DNA of 25,200 nt from CAYJDR01 sp964368965 (GTDB lineage: Bacteria; Chrysiogenota; Deferribacteres; Deferribacterales; Mucispirillaceae): contig CAYJDR010000029.1 of NCBI GenBank assembly GCA_964368965.1, forward strand, positions 1 through 25,200. Reading direction: 5' to 3'. The position numbers and the translations under genes are program-made. Every line of letters starts with the position of its first letter. The stretch's first letter is position 1. Shown here piece by piece: positions 1 to 7,841 of this stretch. The notes under the pieces were generated by a model, which saw only the letters and a list, made by a program, of their open reading frames with translations, was not told the DNA's origin and did no database searches.

Positions 1-64
1 TTATAAACTGTTTACATGAAATAATCTATAAAAAAATTATAAGTTTTTGTGAAATGTTGAGTTA

Positions 65-113
65 AGGTAAGTGAGAGGGTTTGAGAGCAACGACTCAATA
101 GCGCCATTTAGGG
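65..113. repeat. Intergenic repeat, copy A
   Basis: Positions 80-113 are a 34-nt sequence that recurs at 209-242 with one mismatch (T for G in the 'cgactcaa'/'cgacgcaa' stretch). The core reads 'caacgac..aatagcgccatt'. Weaker similarity extends left to about 65 ('aaggtaagtgagagg' against 'ggtacataaggagcgtg'). It is non-coding and lies downstream of the ftsZ terminator. Confidence 0.8.
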
Positions 114-130
114 GTACAAGTTATTTAAGG

Positions 131-242
131 CATAAATGGTGTTAGTGCTAGGCGCATCGAAAAATAGGCGACGCAGTGTACATAAACAACGGTACATAAG
201 GAGCGTGTTTTGAGAGCAACGACGCAATAGCGCCATTTAGGG
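131..242. repeat. Imperfect palindromic element containing repeat copy B
   Basis: Copy B of the 34-nt repeat is at 209-242. Its end (224-239) is nearly complementary to 133-148: 13 of 16 bases pair, and two of the three mismatches become G-U pairs in RNA. Near the centre, TGTAC at 177-181 faces GTACA at 192-196 around a 10-nt loop. The whole stretch of about 110 nt could therefore fold as one long imperfect hairpin. It has no convincing open reading frame. The size and structure resemble dispersed palindromic repeats or MITE-like elements, but no mobility gene, terminal duplication or known family could be identified by eye. Confidence 0.6.
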
Positions 243-249
243 CTTAAAT

Positions 250-282
250 AAAAAAAAACTGTGAGAGTTTTAAGTCTCACAG
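250..282 (-). terminator. Rho-independent terminator of the dcw operon
   Basis: Read on the minus strand just after the ftsZ stop, CTGTGAGA and TCTCACAG form an 8-bp stem with an 8-nt loop. The stem can extend outward by a G-U and A-U pairs. Nine T residues follow. Position and orientation fit the end of the mraZ-ftsZ transcript. Confidence 0.88.
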
Positions 283-292
283 CTTTATATCA

Positions 293-1423
293 TTAGTCTG
301 CTTGTTTACGTAAATAAGTCGGTATCTCAAACTCATCATCGCTAAAGCTTGGCAAGTTGCCATCTTTGCTTGTTGTTTGTTTGATACGTGATTGTAGTTC
401 AGTCGAGATTGACGACGGTTTTGGAACTACGATATTGTTTGGTAGCGCACCTTTCTGAGCATCAGCATTGATACCAGTTGCAACGATAGTTACAGAGATT
501 GTGCCATCTGTACGGTCATCATACTTAACACCGTCAAACATCATTACAGTTTCTCCAGCTTCTTCATAAGCTAAGTCTTGTATCATTGTAACTTCGCTCA
601 TTAATAAATCATCTTCGTTACCAGATATGTTGATCAATAACGCATGAGCGCCTTTGATGTTAGTATCATTCAATAATGGGCTTTTTAGTGCTGCGTCAAA
701 AGCTTCTTGGGCTCTATCCTCGCCACCAGCAGTACCGATACCCATAACTGCTTTACCTTTTTCGCTCATTGCAGTAGTGATATCTGCAAAGTCGATGTTG
801 ATGTGCCCTTTTTGGCTTGCGATTTCACAAATACCTTGGATACTTTGGCGTAAAACATCATCTGCAATACGTAGCGCATCTTTGTGAGTCATCTTTTTAT
901 CTATATCTTGTAAGTTGTCGTTAGATACTACGATGTACGAGTCAACATACTGGATAAGTTCTTTTAGTCCATTATCAGCGATATCCATACGTCTGCGTCC
1001 AAGTGATGCAGCCGGTGTGTAAACGATAGCAACAGTCAACGCGCCAGCAGATTTAGCCTCTGCAGCAACAACAGGCGAAGCACCAGTACCAGTACCGCCA
1101 CCCATACCAGCAGTGATAAACACCATATCTGCGCCTTTGATTGAGTTTCTGATATCATCTAAGCTTTCTAGTGCATACATTTTACCACGCTCAGGGTTAC
1201 CGCCTGCGCCTAAGCCAGTTTTTCCAAGCAATACAGACGTTGTTGTTTGAATACCTGCTAAAGCTTGTGAGTCAGTATTAACAGCAACATACTCAACAGA
1301 GCCTGACACATTACTTGATATCATATTTGAAACAGCGTTACCGCCACATCCACCTACACCTACTACCTTGATAACTGCACCGTTCTCATAAGGTATACTG
1401 TCATTAACAAATAGTCCGTCCAT
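293..1423 (-). CDS. ftsZ: Cell division protein FtsZ
   Basis: This is the tubulin-like GTPase that polymerises into the Z ring at mid-cell and recruits the divisome. With the chosen start it is 376 residues, normal for the family. The tubulin signature GGGTGTG is at about residues 108-114. The synergy-loop motif NxDxxD, needed to complete the GTPase site of the next subunit, is at about 209-214. A short variable linker of roughly 40 residues leads to a conserved tail ending EIPTYLRKQAD, the peptide that binds FtsA and other partners. The open frame extends four codons further to a TTG, but that stretch contains the Shine-Dalgarno GGAGG five bases before the ATG at 1423, so ATG is the start. 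It is the last gene of the dcw operon, with a 75-nt gap after ftsA. No lpxC follows. Confidence 0.98.
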   Translation of the reverse strand: MDGLFVNDSIPYENGAVIKVVGVGGCGGNAVSNMISSNVSGSVEYVAVNTDSQALAGIQTTTSVLLGKTGLGAGGNPERGKMYALESLDDIRNSIKGADMVFITAGMGGGTGTGASPVVAAEAKSAGALTVAIVYTPAASLGRRRMDIADNGLKELIQYVDSYIVVSNDNLQDIDKKMTHKDALRIADDVLRQSIQGICEIASQKGHINIDFADITTAMSEKGKAVMGIGTAGGEDRAQEAFDAALKSPLLNDTNIKGAHALLINISGNEDDLLMSEVTMIQDLAYEEAGETVMMFDGVKYDDRTDGTISVTIVATGINADAQKGALPNNIVVPKPSSISTELQSRIKQTTSKDGNLPSFSDDEFEIPTYLRKQAD

Positions 1424-1498
1424 ATTAGCCTCCAATTTTCACACACTTTTTATTATTTACATATTTTATTGTTAAATATCAATACTTTTTTTATCTTT

Positions 1499-2740
1499 TT
1501 AGAAAAATTCTTTCATCCAGCCTTTCATACGCTCGTAAACAGATTTGACTGTCGAGTCTTCAGAGTGGGTTTTTATCAACTTCTCTGAGTGCCCGTGCTT
1601 AGCATGTAGCTTAGCAAGCCCTACTGCTGTTGCGTAAATCGGGTTATCAACTTCCTCTGATAATCCGCCGATATCTACTGGCGTACCACGCCTTACAGCT
1701 ATGCCAAAGATTTTTGTAGCAAGTTCTTCCATGCCTGTAAAGTTCGACATGCCACCAGTTAGCACGATACCTGCGCTTAGTTTATCCATAAGGTTGTTTC
1801 TGTGTAGCTCGCCTAAAAACAGTTCGCAAACTTCTTCAGCACGCATTTGTAGTATTTGGGTCATTACACCTTTTGATACTAGTCTTGGCGGTCTGCCACC
1901 TACTGATGGAACTGTGATTTGCTCGCTTGCGCCAACCATATCTAAGAAAACGCAACCTTCTTTCACTTTTATCTCTTCTGCTGCTACTTCTGATGTAGAT
2001 AGCCCAGATGTTAAATCTCTTGTGAAGTTGTTGCCACCGATTTGTAATACTGCCGTATGGATAACTGCACCTTTATCAAAAACTGCCATATCTGTTGTGC
2101 CGCCGCCACCGTCGATTAAGCAAACGCCAATCTCACGCTCATCATCAGTTAAAACAGCTTCCGATGATGCTAGTTGCTCTAGACAGATATCTTCAACATC
2201 TATGCCTGCTTTTGTGCATGATTTTGCGATATTTGCAGCCGATGAAACAGCGCCTGTAACTATATGCACTTCAACTTCTAAACGCACGCCTGACATGCCT
2301 ATTGGGTCTTTGATTTCACGTTGGCCATCAAGGATATATTGCTGTGGTAAAACATGCAGAACTTTATAATCAGCTGCGATGTTCGTTGCTGCTGCTGACT
2401 CTAGCACTCTGTCAATGTCGCTTTGAGTAACTTCACCATTTTTAACAGCTACGATACCACGAGAGTTAAAGCTGTGGATATGGCTACCAGCGATACCAGC
2501 TATTGCGCGCTTAATAGTAACGCCACTCATGCGCTCTGCTGCTACAACTGCTTCTCTGATAGCAGATACTGTTGCGTCGATATTAACAACGACACCACGC
2601 CTGATACCTGTACTTGGTGCTGAGCCTAGACCAATAATGTCTATATCGCCCTCTAAGTTTTTTCTTGCTACAACAACACATATTTTTGTTGTGCCTATGT
2701 CTAAGCCTACATATATGTTGTTTTCGTTACTTTGTGTCAC
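1499..2740 (-). CDS. ftsA: Cell division protein FtsA
   Basis: FtsA is an actin-family ATPase that tethers FtsZ filaments to the inner membrane. Visible features are the phosphate-1 loop DIGTTK close to the N-terminus, the phosphate-2 loop GGGGTTDM in the middle, the adenosine motif GGMSNFTG near the C-terminus, and a terminal amphipathic helix (VYERMKGWMKEFF) expected to insert into the membrane. I place the start at a GTG at 2740, giving 413 residues that begin MTQSNENNIYVGLDIG. A very strong Shine-Dalgarno, AAGGGGG, lies six bases upstream. An in-frame ATG at 2770 has no comparable site. The start lies 14 nt inside the end of ftsQ, so translational coupling to ftsQ is likely. ftsZ follows. 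Confidence 0.96.
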   Translation of the reverse strand: MTQSNENNIYVGLDIGTTKICVVVARKNLEGDIDIIGLGSAPSTGIRRGVVVNIDATVSAIREAVVAAERMSGVTIKRAIAGIAGSHIHSFNSRGIVAVKNGEVTQSDIDRVLESAAATNIAADYKVLHVLPQQYILDGQREIKDPIGMSGVRLEVEVHIVTGAVSSAANIAKSCTKAGIDVEDICLEQLASSEAVLTDDEREIGVCLIDGGGGTTDMAVFDKGAVIHTAVLQIGGNNFTRDLTSGLSTSEVAAEEIKVKEGCVFLDMVGASEQITVPSVGGRPPRLVSKGVMTQILQMRAEEVCELFLGELHRNNLMDKLSAGIVLTGGMSNFTGMEELATKIFGIAVRRGTPVDIGGLSEEVDNPIYATAVGLAKLHAKHGHSEKLIKTHSEDSTVKSVYERMKGWMKEFF

Positions 2741-3392
2741 TACGCACCCCCTTGACAAATATCCTTTCATCAACTGTCAAATCAGCATATTCTATTTTTT
2801 TATATCTTTCTTTCAACACGTCTGTATATACTTTAAAGTTCTTTTGAAACAGTTCGTTATCATATGGGCTGTATATTGTTTCATCGCCGTAGCGTACTTC
2901 AAACATATCAGCTTTTAACGTAATTTCTGTATCTTTTAAAAACTCATTCTTCTCTAGCAAATCTGCAAATTTTTCTGCATTGATTTTGCTGATGTCGCTT
3001 TTTGCTACTATGTGTATATCTTCACAAGCAGCTTCAAGTGTTTTGCCACTTTGCACATAAATATAGCATTTCTTGCCTGATTTATATGTGAACAGTGGTA
3101 CTTCTTCATAAACTATTAAGTTTACTTCGTTTGGTAGAGTTCTTGTTGCTACAAGTTTTTTAACCCATGGGTCATTTACACTTGTGAGTAACCCTACTTT
3201 TTTATCGAATATATTCATACCGACTAACGTATTGCCAAGCTCTATGAGTTGCTGTCTGTTTGCGTTGTTTACACCTTTAACTTCAACATCGCTTATTGTA
3301 AAAATAGGCAACGCCATAAACTTATCGCCAAGTGCATAAGCACCAACAAACATAAAGAACAACATAAAGGTGATAGCAATCTTTTTAATCAT
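2727..3392 (-). CDS. ftsQ: Cell division protein FtsQ
   Basis: FtsQ (DivIB family) is a bitopic membrane protein that, with FtsL and FtsB, bridges early and late divisome proteins and helps activate FtsWI. Residues about 4-24 form one hydrophobic segment after a short basic N-terminus (MIKK). A POTRA-like region starts near residue 32 (FTISDVEVKGV), followed by the beta-rich FtsQ domain. At 221 residues it is shorter than E. coli FtsQ (276), mainly for lack of N- and C-terminal extensions. Identification rests on topology, the POTRA motif and its place between ddl and ftsA. The ATG has AGGG eight bases upstream, overlapping the end of ddl, with a 10-nt gap between the genes. Confidence 0.9.
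   Translation of the reverse strand: MIKKIAITFMLFFMFVGAYALGDKFMALPIFTISDVEVKGVNNANRQQLIELGNTLVGMNIFDKKVGLLTSVNDPWVKKLVATRTLPNEVNLIVYEEVPLFTYKSGKKCYIYVQSGKTLEAACEDIHIVAKSDISKINAEKFADLLEKNEFLKDTEITLKADMFEVRYGDETIYSPYDNELFQKNFKVYTDVLKERYKKIEYADLTVDERIFVKGVRSDTK
2747..2753 (-). promoter_or_regulatory. Strong RBS that decides the ftsA GTG start
   Basis: On the minus strand AAGGGGG stands six bases before GTG (2740-2738). It lies inside the last codons of ftsQ. It makes the GTG the best-supported start over the upstream ATG at 2770. Confidence 0.65.
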
Positions 3393-3402
3393 TTTATTAG
3401 CC

Positions 3403-4314
3403 CTATTTGTCTAACGTCGCAGTATCTGCAATCATTTTCACTAGCGGTGCGAACTCGATACCGCTCTTTTTAAACGACTGAGGCACTAGCGATGTAGCTG
3501 TCATGCCTGGTAGCGTGTTTATTTCGATTGCATATACGTCTGTATCCGTAACCATAAAGTCTACCCTTGCTACCGAGCGACACAAGCAACCAGCATAAGC
3601 CTTAATGGCTGCGTCGTTTAGTCTTGCTTGTAGTTCATCTGATATGCCTAAGTCTGTTAAATATTCAGTCATACCTTTTGTATATTTGCACTCATAGTCG
3701 TAGAACTGTTTCTTTGGTTTTATCCATATCGCTGGGTATGCTTTATCACCAAGCACAGGCACTGTCATTTCCTTGCCTACGATATATTCTTCTACTATGA
3801 TTTGTGTATCTAATTTAAATGCTTCTTCAACTGCTTTAGCGTATTCGCTTTCTTCATTTACTACGCTTACACCAATGCTTGAGCCTTGCTTTGTAGGCTT
3901 AACAACACATGGTATGCATAGTGGTTTTGTGTCTTTATCATATGTTGCACGTTCATAAACTCTGTAATCAGGAGTTTTGATATTATTTGCAGTGAACATA
4001 TATTTTGTAAGCACTTTATCAAATGCAATAGCGCTTGAAGCTACGCCAGAGCCAGTATACGGTATTTGCATAATTTCTAGCAAGCCTTGTATGTTGCCAT
4101 CTTCGCCGTATGCGCCGTGCAATGCTAGCACGCAAATATCAGGGTTAACTTCTGCAATCTTTAGTGCAACATCTCTGCCAGCGTCTACTAGTGTGACGTG
4201 TGGTGTATATTCTTTCAGCGCTTCTGCCATATTTTTGCCAGTAGCAAGCGACACTTCGCGCTCTTCCGACATGCCACCGTATACTACGCATATCTTTGTG
4301 CTATTGTTTATCAT
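3403..4314 (-). CDS. ddl: D-alanine--D-alanine ligase
   Basis: This cytoplasmic ATP-grasp enzyme joins two D-alanines to make the dipeptide that MurF adds to the peptidoglycan precursor. At 303 residues it is the size of DdlB. The N-terminal SEEREVS motif, HGAYGEDG at about 66-73, the ATP-binding KQGSSIGVS loop at about 142-150 and the metal-binding EINTLPGMT at about 264-272 are all present. The YDYECKY stretch near residue 205 keeps the tyrosine typical of D-Ala-D-Ala ligases, so there is no sign of a vancomycin-resistance D-Ala-D-Lac type. Its ATG overlaps the murC stop by four bases (ATGA). Confidence 0.97.
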   Translation of the reverse strand: MINNSTKICVVYGGMSEEREVSLATGKNMAEALKEYTPHVTLVDAGRDVALKIAEVNPDICVLALHGAYGEDGNIQGLLEIMQIPYTGSGVASSAIAFDKVLTKYMFTANNIKTPDYRVYERATYDKDTKPLCIPCVVKPTKQGSSIGVSVVNEESEYAKAVEEAFKLDTQIIVEEYIVGKEMTVPVLGDKAYPAIWIKPKKQFYDYECKYTKGMTEYLTDLGISDELQARLNDAAIKAYAGCLCRSVARVDFMVTDTDVYAIEINTLPGMTATSLVPQSFKKSGIEFAPLVKMIADTATLDK

Positions 4315-5702
4315 TGTTTGCCCCCTGCGAAATATGCTGCTAGTTCGTGAGAGAACTTCGTGATATCGCCAGCACCGAATGTTACTACAACTACTTTTTC
4401 TGTGCCTAAGTCGTCTATTTGGTCATAAAAACTCTCAAAGTTAGGCAAATAGTTTATATCTTTAAAGCCGTGCTTTTTAATGTTGCTTATAAGTACGTGC
4501 GAGTCAACGCCTTCTATTGGTTGCTCTGACGCTGCGTAAATATTTGTAATATATAGTTTATCAGCATCCATAAAGCATTTTGCAAACTCGCTCATCAAGT
4601 TCTCGGTGCGAGAATATCTATGTGGTTGGAACACTGTAACAATTTTATTGTTTGGCATAGCTTCCCTGATAGCTTTCAATGTAGCAGCTATCTCTGTTGG
4701 GTGGTGGCCGTAATCGTCAATTACTATGCAGTCATCGCCATCATATCTAACAGACATCCTGCGTTGAACACCCCTAAACTCTGCAAGTGCGCTTTGGATC
4801 ACGTCAAACTCGATACCAAGCTCAAGCCCAACACCAACAGCTGCTAATGAGTTATAAACAATGTGGTCGCCAGGTTGCTTTAGCGTGATTGTGCCAAGCT
4901 CTACACCTTTGTTTACTAAAGTATATGTAACGCCGAAGCCTTCTTTCACTATGTTAGTCGCCCTGATTTCAGCTTGAGCCTTTTTACCATAAGTTATGAA
5001 GCGCTTTTCAATCTTCGGTATGATATCAGCTGCGTTTGCATCATCAACACAGATAACACAACAGCCATAAAACGGCACTCGGTTTGCAAACATTGCGAAG
5101 CTATCTTTAACGTCGTCAAAGTCTTTATAGTTTTCCATGTGTTCGTAGTCTATGTTCGTGATAACGCCTACAGTTGGATAGAGCATTAAGAACGAACGAT
5201 CACTCTCATCTGCCTCTGCAACCATGATGTTGCTTTTGCCTAACGCTGCGTTATTATCTATGCTGTTTAGCTTGCCACCAATTATGATAGTTGGGTCAAG
5301 TTCTGCTTTTTGTACTATTTCTGCAATCATACTTGTTGTAGTAGTTTTGCCGTGTGAGCCAGCGACCGCAACTGCATATTTCAATCGCATAAGCTCTGAG
5401 AGCATTTCACCACGGCTGATAACTGGTATGTGGTTATCTCTAGCTGTAGCGATCTCAGGGTTATCTGCCTTTACTGCTGATGTATGCACAACAACATCTT
5501 TACCAGCAACATTTTCTGCGCTGTGGCCTAGTGCTATTGATATGCCCATAGCTTTAAGGCGCTTCACGCTTGCACTTTCAGATGTGTCAGAACCACTCAC
5601 GCTGAACCCCATATTGTGCAACACCTCTGCGATACCACTCATGCCTATACCGCCTATGCCTACAAAATGTATGTTTTTGTATACGCCAAAAACCCTATTC
5701 AA
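4311..5702 (-). CDS. murC: UDP-N-acetylmuramate--L-alanine ligase MurC
   Basis: MurC adds L-alanine to UDP-MurNAc, the first amino acid of the stem peptide, using ATP in the cytoplasm. It is 463 residues, normal for the family. The N-terminal nucleotide-sugar binding motif IHFVGIGGIGMSG is at about 11-23 and the Mur-ligase P-loop GSHGKTTTT at about 115-123. VFQPHRYSRT in the C-terminal half is characteristic of MurC. The start is a TTG at 5702. No ATG or GTG occurs in frame before the glycine motif, and AAGGAG lies seven bases upstream within the last codons of murG. It overlaps murG by eight bases and ddl by four, so it sits in a translationally coupled chain. Confidence 0.96.
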   Translation of the reverse strand: MNRVFGVYKNIHFVGIGGIGMSGIAEVLHNMGFSVSGSDTSESASVKRLKAMGISIALGHSAENVAGKDVVVHTSAVKADNPEIATARDNHIPVISRGEMLSELMRLKYAVAVAGSHGKTTTTSMIAEIVQKAELDPTIIIGGKLNSIDNNAALGKSNIMVAEADESDRSFLMLYPTVGVITNIDYEHMENYKDFDDVKDSFAMFANRVPFYGCCVICVDDANAADIIPKIEKRFITYGKKAQAEIRATNIVKEGFGVTYTLVNKGVELGTITLKQPGDHIVYNSLAAVGVGLELGIEFDVIQSALAEFRGVQRRMSVRYDGDDCIVIDDYGHHPTEIAATLKAIREAMPNNKIVTVFQPHRYSRTENLMSEFAKCFMDADKLYITNIYAASEQPIEGVDSHVLISNIKKHGFKDINYLPNFESFYDQIDDLGTEKVVVVTFGAGDITKFSHELAAYFAGGKQ

Positions 5703-6735
5703 TGCCCATCTCCTTAGCTATAACTTTTGCACTATTTAGTTTGTTGTTATCTTTTAGTGCTTGTTTATATGTTTCGTAATTTTCTTTCATGTTGTTTAGT
5801 GTCGCCATTAACTGCTCGACAGTTGCTTCATCTTCCACTAGCATGCTTGCACGGTTACCGTTTACTGCTGATAGTGCATTGTAGTATTGGTGGTTATCGC
5901 TTGCTTGCTTAAATGGTACATAAATGCAAGGACACTCTAAAGCCTCAAGTTCAAACACTGTGCCAGAGCCTGAGCGTGCTATCGCTATATCTGCATTACT
6001 CATCGCTTCTGCTACATTGTCAATGTAAGGCTTTACAACTATATTGTTTGCGTACTTTTTCACAAGTACACCGTACATGTCAAGTGTTTCTTTATACAAG
6101 CCTTCGCCTGTTTGGTGCGTTATAGTAAACCCTGCATCAACTAGATTTGTAGCCGATGATGCAATCAATTTATTTACCGCACGGCTACCTTGTGAGCCAC
6201 CAAGTATTAACAAGTTGCCTTTATAGTCATTTTTCTTTTCTGCATTGTGAAAAGCTCGCCTAACTGGGTTGCCTGTAACAATTGTGTTACCCTTAGCATC
6301 TTTCGTGTCGCCAAATGATAGAAACACCTTGGTGCACATGCCTGCAAATACTCTGTTCACTAACCCCATTACACTATTTTGTTCGTGTAAATATAATTCA
6401 GCACCTTTTATCTTTGCCACTACTGCCGAAGGAGCTGATGCAAAACCACCCATAAGCAATACTTTATCACCACGCTTAATTTGTGGGTAAATCCTCACAG
6501 TCGCTGCTGCAAGTTTATATAGTGCTACAAATTTACTAAGCAAACCTTTACCTTTGAAAGCTGATACGTTTTGCTCTGTATATTTATAGCCTGTTTTCTT
6601 CAATATTCTAGCGTCGATACCTCTATTTGATACATAGAACTCAACGTCAACACCTTTTGACTTTAGCACCTCTGCAATAGCTACTGCTGGGTATAAATGC
6701 CCACCTGTGCCACCACCAGCGAATATTACTTTCAT
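5695..6735 (-). CDS. murG: UDP-GlcNAc--lipid I transferase MurG
   Basis: MurG is the membrane-associated GT-B glycosyltransferase that adds N-acetylglucosamine to lipid I to give lipid II. The N-terminal lipid I site shows GGGTGGHLYPA at about 7-17. A second glycine-rich loop (GGSQGSRAVN) opens the C-terminal domain. The UDP-GlcNAc binding stretch (RSGSGTVFELEALECPCIYVPF region) and the downstream DNHQYYNA motif match the family. It is 346 residues, close to E. coli (355). Its ATG overlaps the ftsW stop by one base (TAATG). Confidence 0.97.
   Translation of the reverse strand: MKVIFAGGGTGGHLYPAVAIAEVLKSKGVDVEFYVSNRGIDARILKKTGYKYTEQNVSAFKGKGLLSKFVALYKLAAATVRIYPQIKRGDKVLLMGGFASAPSAVVAKIKGAELYLHEQNSVMGLVNRVFAGMCTKVFLSFGDTKDAKGNTIVTGNPVRRAFHNAEKKNDYKGNLLILGGSQGSRAVNKLIASSATNLVDAGFTITHQTGEGLYKETLDMYGVLVKKYANNIVVKPYIDNVAEAMSNADIAIARSGSGTVFELEALECPCIYVPFKQASDNHQYYNALSAVNGNRASMLVEDEATVEQLMATLNNMKENYETYKQALKDNNKLNSAKVIAKEMGIE
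5710..5715 (-). promoter_or_regulatory. RBS for the murC TTG start
   Basis: AAGGAG on the minus strand, inside the 3' end of murG, is seven bases before the TTG at 5702. No better initiation codon is available in the murC frame, so this site supports the rare start. Confidence 0.65.
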
Positions 6736-7841
6736 TATGCTTGCCTCTCGCGTAACTTCTCAGGCACTTCGTTTGCTGCCCTAAGTATTACACCTAAGAA
6801 GAACATGTTGATGAGCATCGCCGAGCCACCGTATGATACGAACGGTAACGTCAAACCTTTAGTAGGCGCAAGACCTAATGTAACGAACACATGTATAACA
6901 CTTTGTATAAATATCGTTAAGCCGATACCAACTACTAATAATTTTCTATACTTATCTTCTTGTGCTAATGCGATATCTAATGTCTTTTTGAAGAAGAACA
7001 CTACAAGCAAGAAGATTGCACCAGCACCAATAAGTCCTGTTTCCTCAGCGATGATTGCATATATGAAGTCTGTATGCGCTTCTGGCAAGAAGAATAACTT
7101 CTGTGTCGAGTTACCTACACCTTTACCAAAGAAGCCACCGCTACCAACTGCTGCAAGCGATTGGATAAGTTGATAACCTACACCATATCTATCGCCCCAT
7201 GGGTCTAGGAAGCTTAACACTCTACCTTTTCTATAACCAAAAAGTAGCGCAGACGCAAGGACAGGAATAACAATACCCAACAAACCAAAAAAGTACATTG
7301 GACGAGCGCCACCAACAATAAACATACCACATGCTACTACAACTATTATAAACGTCGTACCAAAATCAGGCTCTAATATGATAAACGCCGCAAGTATACC
7401 AACCATTATTGTAGCAGGCATTATGCCTTTAAAAAGTTCACCTACTCTATCGCTCTTTTTATCGAAGTAGTGAGCAAGGTATAATATAGCTGTAAACTTC
7501 GCCATTTCAGAAGGTTGGAAAGTTACCGGCCCTAGTTTTAGCCAACGACTTGCACCGTTAATTTCAGGCATAAACAGTACAATGAATAATAATACTAATG
7601 TAAAGAAATAAATTGGTACAACAAGGCGCCTATATAATGATAGCGGAATATTATATGCAACAATCATCGCACCAAGCCCTATTATCACATGCGCAAACTG
7701 CCTCAGAAAGAAATAAGTTTCAGTACGCTCTAAACGCATAGCTTGTACAGAGCCTGTTGAATATATAAACACAAGCCCTATCAAAGCAAGCAATATGCTT
7801 GTTGACAATAACTGTACCCTTACATCTTTAAAGTTTATCAT
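6735..7841 (-). CDS. ftsW: Septal peptidoglycan polymerase FtsW (SEDS family)
   Basis: FtsW is an integral membrane glycosyltransferase of the SEDS family that polymerises lipid II at the septum together with FtsI. Its 368 residues contain about ten hydrophobic segments. The conserved loop motif GGFFGKGVGNSTQK, followed by LPEAHTDFIYAIIAEETG, is diagnostic. The C-terminal PFVSYGGSAM motif is present. RodA is the close paralogue, but the position between murD and murG with ftsI upstream favours FtsW. Its ATG overlaps the murD stop by four bases. Confidence 0.96.
   Translation of the reverse strand: MINFKDVRVQLLSTSILLALIGLVFIYSTGSVQAMRLERTETYFFLRQFAHVIIGLGAMIVAYNIPLSLYRRLVVPIYFFTLVLLFIVLFMPEINGASRWLKLGPVTFQPSEMAKFTAILYLAHYFDKKSDRVGELFKGIMPATIMVGILAAFIILEPDFGTTFIIVVVACGMFIVGGARPMYFFGLLGIVIPVLASALLFGYRKGRVLSFLDPWGDRYGVGYQLIQSLAAVGSGGFFGKGVGNSTQKLFFLPEAHTDFIYAIIAEETGLIGAGAIFLLVVFFFKKTLDIALAQEDKYRKLLVVGIGLTIFIQSVIHVFVTLGLAPTKGLTLPFVSYGGSAMLINMFFLGVILRAANEVPEKLRERQA

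Noticed and set aside
1..292. CRISPR array
   Set aside because: The two 34-nt copies are 95 nt apart, unequal in flanks and part of a palindromic structure. There is no regular spacing and no cas gene in the window.
1424..1498. Possible separate ftsZ promoter in the ftsA-ftsZ gap
   Set aside because: TTGATA-like and A/T-rich hexamers occur, but the best -10 at 17 bp matches only three of six positions. In DNA this A/T-rich I would not call it.
1701..2369. Long plus-strand open frame (222 codons) opposite ftsA
   Set aside because: It lies wholly antisense to a well-conserved gene, its predicted protein is serine/threonine/proline-rich low-complexity of the kind produced by antisense reading, and no ribosome site or family motif is seen. 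The same applies to other antisense frames, for example opposite murC (5224-5739), ftsW (6697-7173), hemB (17087-17557) and hemC (18518-18964).
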